Shown: positions 18,040 to 25,185 of the stretch, in pieces
How positions within the stretch are numbered: position 1 is the first letter of the stretch
Layout of the letters: each line of letters starts with the position of its first letter
DNA from: Cutibacterium porci
GTDB taxonomy: Bacteria > Actinomycetota > Actinomycetes > Propionibacteriales > Propionibacteriaceae
NCBI RefSeq assembly: GCF_009696315.1
Contig: NZ_VUMG01000001.1
Coordinates: 310,001 to 374,000, forward strand
Length of the DNA stretch: 64,000 bases
Direction of reading: 5' to 3'
Notes under the pieces: model-generated
What the model was told of the DNA's origin: nothing
Databases searched by the model: none
The model's input: only the letters and a program-made list of their open reading frames with translations
Position numbers and translations under genes: made by a program

Positions 18040-18975
18040 ATGCCCGTCAACCGTCATCCTCGGCTGCTCGCCGTTGGCATTACGTATCGTGACCTCGTCA
18101 TTTCTGGAATCGAGGAATTACCTGCGTTAGGAGAGGAGCGCTACGGCACTGACGTTGTCGCCACGTGGGGTGGGATTGCCAACACGGCTCGGATTGCGGC
18201 GAGCCTGGGAGCACGGGTGCAGTTGCTGACAGGTCTCGGTGAGGACCCCAACTCGCAGGCGTGTCGTCGTGAATTGACTGACTGGGGTATTGATCTAGCC
18301 CCGACCCCAATCCACCCTGGCTGGGCGCTTCCCGTGACGATGAGCCAGGCCTGTGGCACCGAGCGGGCTATGACGACTGTGGAAACTCCGCTACCAACCC
18401 CGTTCCCCGCCCCGAACCTTGACGGCATCGACGCCATCGTCAGCCATATCTCGGTTCCCGCTGAGGCGTGGCTGCACGACGCCGCCCATGCCGGAATCCC
18501 GGTGATTGTGGACCATGGATTCGAGGAAGGATGCGAATCTGGGCTGCTTGACGCGGTGTCGGGGTGTACCTGCTACACGCCTAACGCTGCTGAGGCGATG
18601 CGACTTACAGGTAGCGACGATCCGGTGCGGGCAGCCCGAACCCTCGCCGAGCATGTGCCGGTCGTCATCGTCACATGTGGCGGCGACGGGATCATCGGTG
18701 TGGATTCCCGCACTAGTGAGGAGGTTCATGTCCCGGCGGTGGCGATAGAACCGGTCAACACCACAGGTGCCGGAGACGCCACGTTGGCCGGCCTGGCCTG
18801 GACCTGGCAGTGGCAGGTGCCGTTGGCTCGAAAGCTCGATATTGCAGCACTGGTGGGAGCCGTCGTCACCTCGCGAGCGCGCGGAACCGCAGATCCACTC
18901 ACCCCCGAGGACCTGCTCGCCTGGGTACCGCGGGATCCAGAACGGCTCGGGTGCCTCACTGAAGTATTGAGCTGA
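18040..18975 (+). CDS. PfkB-family carbohydrate kinase
   Basis: A 311-residue sugar kinase of the ribokinase/PfkB family. The C-terminal signature NTTGAGDATLAGLAW contains the catalytic Asp and the anion hole; a central segment (CTCYTPNAAEAMRL) is the usual nucleotide-side motif. The substrate is unreadable; beside a hexosaminidase and mannosidases, GlcNAc, mannose or a derivative is likely. The ATG at 18040 follows AGGAGC; the frame is open further upstream into the control region but that part overlaps the GH20 promoter. It ends 18 bases before the convergent stop of the histidine kinase. Confidence 0.9.
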   Translation: MPVNRHPRLLAVGITYRDLVISGIEELPALGEERYGTDVVATWGGIANTARIAASLGARVQLLTGLGEDPNSQACRRELTDWGIDLAPTPIHPGWALPVTMSQACGTERAMTTVETPLPTPFPAPNLDGIDAIVSHISVPAEAWLHDAAHAGIPVIVDHGFEEGCESGLLDAVSGCTCYTPNAAEAMRLTGSDDPVRAARTLAEHVPVVIVTCGGDGIIGVDSRTSEEVHVPAVAIEPVNTTGAGDATLAGLAWTWQWQVPLARKLDIAALVGAVVTSRARGTADPLTPEDLLAWVPRDPERLGCLTEVLS

Positions 18976-18993
18976 GTGGTGACAACGCCGAGC

Positions 18994-20364
18994 TCACCTC
19001 TGGCGGGAATCAGCCTGCACCGGCAATTTCGCTATGACGCGGAACCCGCCCTCTTTGCGCGGCCCCGCAGACAGTCGTCCACCCATCGACGTCACACGCT
19101 CCCGCATCCCCTGTAGGCCGTGCCCGCGCCCGTCGCCTTGGACGGCATCCCCATAGCCGTCGTCGACAATCTCCACATGGATCGCGGTAGGTGAATAGGC
19201 CAAAGTGACGGTGGCGTGGGCACCGCGGCCAGCATGCTTGAGCACGTTGGTTAGGGCTTCTTGAACAACCCGGTACACAACAAGACCGAGGGCCTGGGAG
19301 ACCACGGGCTCCTCTCCGACGACCCTCAGCTCAACCTTCACACCGGACTTTTCCACCAGGTCGGGAATCTCGGCCAAACCGGGGGAAGGAGAGAACTCGG
19401 CATCGGTGTCCTGGCGCAACACTCCGACGATTCGCCTCATCTCGAGGAGCGCCTCGCGTCCGGTCTCGGCAATAGTATCGAGCACCTCGGGTGCTTTCTC
19501 GGGCTTCTTTGTTGCCAGCGCTTTGCCGCCTTCAGCCTGCACGATCATGACCGATAGCGAGTGAGCGACGATGTCGTGGAGTTCTCGGGCGATCTCGTTG
19601 CGGGTACGCTCCTCGGCTACCCTGGCCTGCTGCTCACGTTCGGCGAGAATCGCCCGGTAGCGCTGTGCCTTGACGATGCGCTGCTGAGAGTCGATCAGGG
19701 CGGATTCTCGCAGCCGTCTACCTACCGCATATGGTGTGAGGACGAGGCCCGCGCACACTGTCATGGCCAGCACCAGTAGTACCCACGGCGTTCCCGACGA
19801 AGGATCGTAACCGGCGGCAATGGTGGGACTCCACCTCATCGGCCCGATGACCGACCCCACGGCTCCTACCCACAGCACCCAGCGGGACTGGTGACCGTCG
19901 ACCCATCGCGCCACTGAATAGGAGGCGATTGGAACGACGAAAATACTCAATACAGGGAAGGGCACGAAGAAGAACTGGATGGCAGCACCGATGGCGACCA
20001 AACCCATCATGAGGAGCGGGTACTCGCGACGCATTGGCAACGAGGCCACCATGACCATCGACGAAAAGAGGGCAGCGACGTATTCCGGGCACGGCCACTC
20101 CACCAGGCTGACGAGATAGGGGACGATCGTCGCTACGCCCATGACGAGGGTCAGGGTGACGTCTCCCCACCATGCCCGTTCAGTATCGGTTGGGCGGCCA
20201 TCGTCGAGCTTAGGGTCCAGCACCTCTTCCATGCCGGGGATGTTGATTTGAGGGATGTTATTGCGGTTCGGATTGAACCGATTAAGACGGGCGCGCACCC
20301 CAGCCCCGCGGGATCCGTTGGGACGGTTCTCCGTGGACGAGTTTTGCGATCCGGTGTCCTCCAT
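18994..20364 (-). CDS. NarL-class sensor histidine kinase
   Basis: A membrane sensor kinase of about 456 residues. After an N-terminal hydrophilic segment of about 60 residues there are several membrane helices (WGDVTLTLVMGVATIVPYLV, an aromatic-rich block PFPVLSIFVVPI, and VLLVLAMTVCAGLVL). A coiled linker leads into the HisKA_3 dimerisation box (TRNEIARELHDIVAHSLSVM, phospho-acceptor His) and a HATPase domain (VVQEALTNVLKHA, VEIVDDGYGD, GHGLQGMRERV). This class pairs with NarL-type regulators. No regulator is adjacent; the only one in the window is at 3403-4059, same strand. An in-frame TTG at 20460 could extend the start by 32 residues; neither start has a strong ribosome-binding site. Confidence 0.9.
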   Translation of the reverse strand: MEDTGSQNSSTENRPNGSRGAGVRARLNRFNPNRNNIPQINIPGMEEVLDPKLDDGRPTDTERAWWGDVTLTLVMGVATIVPYLVSLVEWPCPEYVAALFSSMVMVASLPMRREYPLLMMGLVAIGAAIQFFFVPFPVLSIFVVPIASYSVARWVDGHQSRWVLWVGAVGSVIGPMRWSPTIAAGYDPSSGTPWVLLVLAMTVCAGLVLTPYAVGRRLRESALIDSQQRIVKAQRYRAILAEREQQARVAEERTRNEIARELHDIVAHSLSVMIVQAEGGKALATKKPEKAPEVLDTIAETGREALLEMRRIVGVLRQDTDAEFSPSPGLAEIPDLVEKSGVKVELRVVGEEPVVSQALGLVVYRVVQEALTNVLKHAGRGAHATVTLAYSPTAIHVEIVDDGYGDAVQGDGRGHGLQGMRERVTSMGGRLSAGPRKEGGFRVIAKLPVQADSRQR

Positions 20365-20549
20365 GACCGCCAGTGTAGAAAGGGAAACCAACCGTGGAGT
20401 ATCGGTTGCATCTGACAGAACCTGCCATGTCGGCTGGCAACGCGCACCGTTGGTGACCAATTCACCACACAGAGCCCCGGCCCGCCGTCAATGGCGGCGG
20501 GCCGCACCTAAACTTGACTGCGACGAGTTCGACGCTACGGAAGGTTCCT

Positions 20550-21539
20550 ATGAAGATTCTCATCACCGGCGGGGCCGGTTACATCGGATCGACGGTTGGC
20601 TCAGCATGCGAGGAGGCCGGCCACGAGGTCGTTGTGCTCGACGACCTATCTGCGGGACGCCGTGAATTTGTTCGTGACCGCGCGTTCTATCAGGGCGACG
20701 TTGCTGATCAGGACCTTCTCGACCGCGTCTTCACCGAGAACCAGATCGACGCTGTCGTCCATTGCGCAGCCAAGATCATCGTTCCCGAATCGGTTGATGA
20801 GCCGCTGGCCTATTACGACAATAACGTCGGCAAGACTGTCGCCCTACTCAAGGGGATGGAGCGCAACGGTGTGCACCGCATCTTGTTTTCTTCCTCGGCG
20901 TCGATCTACGCCACCGATGAGGAGTTCAAGGTCACTGAGGAATCTGCCCTGGACCCCGGTTCCCCCTATGCCACGACGAAGTTCATGGTGGAACTCATCC
21001 TGCGTGACGCTGCCCACGCCAGCGACCTTAAGGCGATCAGCCTGCGCTACTTCAACCCGATCGGCTCGGATCCGAAACTGCGTACCGGGCAGCAGATTGA
21101 GCACCCCACCCACGTGCTCGGAAAGATGATCGACGCCTGGATGGACGATTCCACCTTCACCGTCACTGGCGTGGACTGGCCGACTCGCGATGGTTCAGGT
21201 ATTCGCGACTACATCCACGTCTGGGATCTGGCTCGCGCTCACGTCGCCGCTCTGGAACGTCTCGACGAGGTTACGGCCGACGACCCATATCAGGTATTCA
21301 ATATCGGTACTGGAAACGGAGTTACCGTCAAGGAGCTCGTTGAGGCTTTCGAAGAGGGCACTGGGAAATCCCTCAATGTCGTGTACGGTCCGCCGCGCCC
21401 TGGCGATGTTGCAGGCGCCTACACAGTGTCGCATCGAGCTAAGGAGTTGCTTGGCTGGAGTGCAGAGTTGACCCAGGCAGATGGGATTCGCGACGCCATC
21501 GCATGGTTGCCTGAGCGCAAGGAGATTCTGGGTTACTGA
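20550..21539 (+). CDS. galE: UDP-glucose 4-epimerase
   Basis: A 329-residue short-chain dehydrogenase-type epimerase that interconverts UDP-glucose and UDP-galactose. The NAD-binding motif is GGAGYIGS at residues 7-14. The catalytic Ser/Thr lies in FSSSASIY, and the YxxxK pair is in SPYATTKFMVE. Family motifs RYFNPIGSDP, GTRDG-like TRDGSGIRDYIHVWDLA and VFNIGTGNGVTVKELV are all present. GGAAGG at 20539-20544 sets the ATG at 20550. It is transcribed away from the histidine kinase and ends at a strong hairpin shared with tetR. It can serve galactose use or precursor supply for envelope polysaccharide. Confidence 0.95.
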   Translation: MKILITGGAGYIGSTVGSACEEAGHEVVVLDDLSAGRREFVRDRAFYQGDVADQDLLDRVFTENQIDAVVHCAAKIIVPESVDEPLAYYDNNVGKTVALLKGMERNGVHRILFSSSASIYATDEEFKVTEESALDPGSPYATTKFMVELILRDAAHASDLKAISLRYFNPIGSDPKLRTGQQIEHPTHVLGKMIDAWMDDSTFTVTGVDWPTRDGSGIRDYIHVWDLARAHVAALERLDEVTADDPYQVFNIGTGNGVTVKELVEAFEEGTGKSLNVVYGPPRPGDVAGAYTVSHRAKELLGWSAELTQADGIRDAIAWLPERKEILGY

Positions 21540-21559
21540 TCTGCCGAACCCTCGACCTG

Positions 21560-22240
21560 TCACCGGCCTCGCTCTCGTGCGGGGCCGGTCGTGTTATTCC
21601 CGGCCAGCGCCCTGGGAACATGTGACGGCGCGGGGCGGATGAAGGCCAGCACCATCGTTGTCAGCTGGTCGGTCATGCGGTCGATGTCGGCTTTCCGTCC
21701 CGACGCCATGGCCGCCAGTACCCGGGAGTCGAAGACTGCACGGGTGACCTCGGTGAGGTCGGTGACGCTGATTGTCGTCGTGACGTCGTGGTCACGCAGG
21801 GCCTGTTCGACCATCGTGTGCAAGGCCGGGGCAATGGCCGCCTCAACGTGCTGGTAGGCCTCCCGTAGCCGTGGATTTCGTGTTGCCTCAAGGGTGATCT
21901 CCAAAATTGCCACAACCGTCGTCGGATCGGAGCCGACTGTTGACGAGAACAGGGCGATGATGTCGTGGATGCGATCGCGAAGCGCCTCCTGGCCGTTATT
22001 AGGGAAATCCAGTGAGGAGCTAAGGGCGGTGAGGTTCTTTTCGGCGTAGCGGCTCAGCACTGCCAGACATAGCTCGTCCCTGGAGTTGAAGTTGGAGTAG
22101 AAGGCTCCGCGGGTAAAACCAGCTTCCTCGCAGATCTCCTCGACGGTGGACCCCGGTACTCCCTTGCGGGCGAAGACGGCGATGGCGGCGTCGGCCAGTC
22201 GCGCCTGGGTGGCTGCTCTGCGCGCGGAGACTGTGGGCAT
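21560..22240 (-). CDS. TetR-family transcriptional repressor
   Basis: A 226-residue TetR regulator. The helix-turn-helix lies at about residues 15-60 (RLADAAIAVFARKG... STVEEICEEAGFTRGAFYSNFNSRDEL). The rest is the helical ligand domain. The ATG at 22240 follows AGGAGCG and is preferred over the in-frame start at 22264. It is divergent from an MMPL/YhgE-Pip export pair, with four evenly spaced operator-like repeats in the 128-base gap. It probably represses the exporter and itself, and is released by a lipophilic ligand. The 3' end contains the terminator hairpin shared with galE. Confidence 0.92.
   Translation of the reverse strand: MPTVSARRAATQARLADAAIAVFARKGVPGSTVEEICEEAGFTRGAFYSNFNSRDELCLAVLSRYAEKNLTALSSSLDFPNNGQEALRDRIHDIIALFSSTVGSDPTTVVAILEITLEATRNPRLREAYQHVEAAIAPALHTMVEQALRDHDVTTTISVTDLTEVTRAVFDSRVLAAMASGRKADIDRMTDQLTTMVLAFIRPAPSHVPRALAGNNTTGPARERGR
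21562..21589. terminator. bidirectional hairpin between galE and tetR
   Basis: Arms 21562-21572 and 21579-21589 pair over 11 bp with one T-G wobble around a six-base loop. A short T-rich stretch (GTGTTATT) follows on the plus strand. It lies 22 bases past the galE stop and inside the last codons of the convergent tetR gene, so it can end both transcripts. Confidence 0.75.
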
Positions 22241-22276
22241 AACGCTCCTGGGGGCCTCGACCATTCATTGCGACGA

Positions 22277-22339
22277 TGTATCGAATACGATGATGCATCG
22301 AATACAATACTGCATTGAATACATACTTGTATCGAGTGG
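22277..22339. promoter_or_regulatory. four operator-like repeats spaced exactly 17 bp
   Basis: Four related 12-mers start at 22277, 22294, 22311 and 22328: TGTATCGAATAC, TGCATCGAATAC, TGCATTGAATAC and TGTATCGAGTGG. Every step is 17 bases. The first is a short dyad (GTAT-CGA-ATAC); the others drift from it. They fill the tetR-MMPL gap and end 30 bases before the exporter start, so a TetR array covering both promoters is the natural reading. Confidence 0.75.
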
Positions 22340-22368
22340 TCTGCGGACACGTTCATTGCGAGGTGATG

Positions 22369-25185
22369 ATGTCCTCCTTCCTTCACGATCTTGGGGCCTG
22401 GTGCTTCCGCCGTGCAAAAACCGTCGTCGCCGCGTGGTTGGGCCTGCTGGTTTTGCTCGGGCTGGCCATGGTCGTCCTGCACAGCGACTATGACGATTCC
22501 TTCACCATTCCGGGTGCTCCCTCTCAGGTGGCTTACGACAAACTCCAGGTGACCTTCCCGCAAGCCTCCGCGCTGAGCGCCAACGTCGTCGTCACAGTGC
22601 CTGATGGCACCGACATTTCCTCGAAACCGCTGCGCTCCCGGATCGAGAAGGGGGTTGAGGAGCTTAAGGGTCTCAAAGACGTGACCGGGGCGACGTCACC
22701 ATGGAGCAGATATGTCACCGGGATGGTCAACAAAGACCGCACCGCAGCCGTCATCCAGGTGGAATTGGGCCAGGTGAGCGCGGTGACGTTTCCCGATTCC
22801 GGGCGTGACGACCTACAACGGGTAGGTCACGACATTCAGGCCGACTTGCCGCCGGGATCGCACGTCTATGTCGGTGGCCAGGCCTTCGAGGCCATGCTGC
22901 CGTCCCTATCAGTCACCGAGGTGATCGGCGTCGGGGTGGCCCTCGTCGTCCTCGCGATCACGCTGGGATCTCTGGTGGCAGCCGGGATGCCGATCATGAC
23001 GGCTGTCCTCGGAGTGGGGATCACCTACTCGATCATGGCGATCCTCACCCGGTTCACGACGGTCAACTCCGTCACCCCGATGCTCGCCGTCATGTTGGGA
23101 CTGGCCGTCGGGATCGACTACGCCCTGTTCATCCTCTCCCGACACCGCGATCAGTTGCGTGACGGCTTCGACGTGCAGGAATCGGCTGCCCGAGCCGTCG
23201 CGACTTCGGGTTCGGCGGTGATCTTCGCAGGGACGACGGTCCTCGTCGCCCTCATCGGTCTAGCCATCGCCAATATCCCTTTCCTCACCGTCATGGGCAT
23301 ATTCGCCGCCATTGGTGTAGCCCTAGCCGTCGTCATCGCCCTGACGATGCTGCCGGCGTTCATGGGGCTCATGGGGGAGAGATTGCGTCCGTGGAAATCT
23401 CGTCGAGAAGGGGGGTCGATGCCAGCTGTGGTGGCAGCAGGCCCGGCTAGCAACGAGAATGCCACAGCTGGTCCGGACGCGTCGTCGACCAGCGCCACGG
23501 CGGCTGGCAAGGAGGGACGAGGTGGGATCTTCGGGTGGTGGGTGCGCACTATCACTCGCCTTCCACTGGTGGCCATTCTCGTCGTCGTGGTGGGGTTGGG
23601 GGCCTTGGCTGTTCCGATGAAGGACCTCCACCTCGGCCTGCCCACCGCCGCAGAACTGCCTGCCGACAACACCGCCCGCCAGACCTACGACGTGCTGGAG
23701 AAGAAGTTTGGACCAGGATTCAACGGTCCGGTCATCGTCACCGCTGACATCGTCACGTCCACCGACCCGATGAAGATCGTCAATGGGCTCAAGGCGGATA
23801 TTGAGAAGCTCCCCGGCGTCGACAAGGTCGCCCTGGCTGTTCCGAATCAGAACGCCGACACAGCCATGGTGCAGGTATTGCCCGCTACCGGTCCCACCGA
23901 CGAGGCGACCAATGACCTAGTCCGCGAATTGCGCGACCACAAAGCTGAATGGCACAACAAATACGGGGTCGACACTGCCGTTACCGGGTTAACGGCTATC
24001 AAACTCGACGTCTCCGACCGCCTGGGAGGTGCCCTGATGCCCTTCGGGATTTTCACCGTCGGACTGTGCCTGCTGCTGTTGACAGTGGTGTTTAGGTCGA
24101 TCGCGGTGCCTATCACGGCGACGATCGGCTACCTGCTGTCGGTTCTGGCCGCGTTCGGCGCTGCGCAGCTCGTCTTCAACCGGGGAATTGGCCTATTCGT
24201 GGTCAACCTTGACCGTCCGGTTCCCATCATCTCCTTCATGCCGATCGTCGTCATGGGCATCCTTTTCGGCCTAGCGATGGACTACGAGGTTTTCCTGGTG
24301 TCACGAATGCGTGAAGAATACGTTCACAGCGGTGATGCCAAGGGCTCGGTCATCAGGGGATTCATCGGTTCGGGCAAGGTTGTCACGGCAGCCGCCGTCA
24401 TCATGTTCTCGGTGTTCGCCTTCTTCATCCCGGAAGGTATGAACGCCATCAAGGAAATTGCCCTGGCCCTGGCCATCGGCATCGTCGCTGACGCCTTCCT
24501 GGTAAGAATGACCCTCGTCCCGGCCGCCATGGCTCTGCTCGGCGACAACGCCTGGTGGCTGCCGACGTGGCTGGACCGCCACCTACCTCGCTTCGACATT
24601 GAGGGGGAAAGGATTGCTCACGAGGAGAAATTCGCCGAGTGGCCCACCCCTGATCACACCGAGGCCCTGCACGCTGAGGGGATCGGTGTCGATGGTCTCT
24701 TCGCTGACCTTGACCTGCACGCCGAACCCCATGAGGTGCAGGCCATCGTGGGGTCACGGCGTCGCGTCACAGCCGTCCTGCTGGCGGTTGGAGGACGACT
24801 CGCCCTCGACCACGGTTTGATGAGGTCGGGCGGACAACTCCTTCCTGAGCGTGCCTCAGCCGTGCGTCGGGTGGCGTGGTTCATCGACGCCGCCGACGCG
24901 AACCTGGCCGAGGAATTGCAGGCCGCCACCGCAGCGCTCAGCCATCCGCCCCGACGCCGTCCCCGTCTGTTCCTCATCGACCATGCCGACCAAATCGTTG
25001 AGCAATCTCACCGCGACCAGTTGGAATCCCTCATTCGCGACATGAACCGTGCCGGTGAATCTGCCGTGATCCTGGGAGCCCAGCGAGCCGGTCGTATTGA
25101 CTGGCTGAGGCCACAGGCCGTCCATCACCTCGATGAGCATGACCTCAAACACAAACCCGAGCCGTCCCTCGGAGGTACCCGATGA
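22369..25185 (+). CDS. MMPL-family exporter with C-terminal degenerate ABC-like domain
   Basis: A 938-residue RND/MMPL transporter, proton-driven export of lipids or drugs. Two repeats each have one membrane helix, an extracytoplasmic domain and a helix bundle. The first bundle carries GLAVGIDYALFILSRHRDQ and the second GLAMDYEVFLVSRMREEY, the MMPL Asp-Tyr pair. From about residue 760 the protein continues for about 180 residues as a soluble domain resembling an ABC ATPase: GVDGLFADLDLHAEPHEVQAIVGS, a ruined Walker A (SRRRVTAVLL, no GKS/T) and a Walker B-like RLFLIDHADQIV. It is unlikely to bind ATP normally. AGG five bases before the ATG at 22369 sets the start. Its stop overlaps the YhgE/Pip gene (ATGA). 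Confidence 0.88.
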   Translation: MSSFLHDLGAWCFRRAKTVVAAWLGLLVLLGLAMVVLHSDYDDSFTIPGAPSQVAYDKLQVTFPQASALSANVVVTVPDGTDISSKPLRSRIEKGVEELKGLKDVTGATSPWSRYVTGMVNKDRTAAVIQVELGQVSAVTFPDSGRDDLQRVGHDIQADLPPGSHVYVGGQAFEAMLPSLSVTEVIGVGVALVVLAITLGSLVAAGMPIMTAVLGVGITYSIMAILTRFTTVNSVTPMLAVMLGLAVGIDYALFILSRHRDQLRDGFDVQESAARAVATSGSAVIFAGTTVLVALIGLAIANIPFLTVMGIFAAIGVALAVVIALTMLPAFMGLMGERLRPWKSRREGGSMPAVVAAGPASNENATAGPDASSTSATAAGKEGRGGIFGWWVRTITRLPLVAILVVVVGLGALAVPMKDLHLGLPTAAELPADNTARQTYDVLEKKFGPGFNGPVIVTADIVTSTDPMKIVNGLKADIEKLPGVDKVALAVPNQNADTAMVQVLPATGPTDEATNDLVRELRDHKAEWHNKYGVDTAVTGLTAIKLDVSDRLGGALMPFGIFTVGLCLLLLTVVFRSIAVPITATIGYLLSVLAAFGAAQLVFNRGIGLFVVNLDRPVPIISFMPIVVMGILFGLAMDYEVFLVSRMREEYVHSGDAKGSVIRGFIGSGKVVTAAAVIMFSVFAFFIPEGMNAIKEIALALAIGIVADAFLVRMTLVPAAMALLGDNAWWLPTWLDRHLPRFDIEGERIAHEEKFAEWPTPDHTEALHAEGIGVDGLFADLDLHAEPHEVQAIVGSRRRVTAVLLAVGGRLALDHGLMRSGGQLLPERASAVRRVAWFIDAADANLAEELQAATAALSHPPRRRPRLFLIDHADQIVEQSHRDQLESLIRDMNRAGESAVILGAQRAGRIDWLRPQAVHHLDEHDLKHKPEPSLGGTR

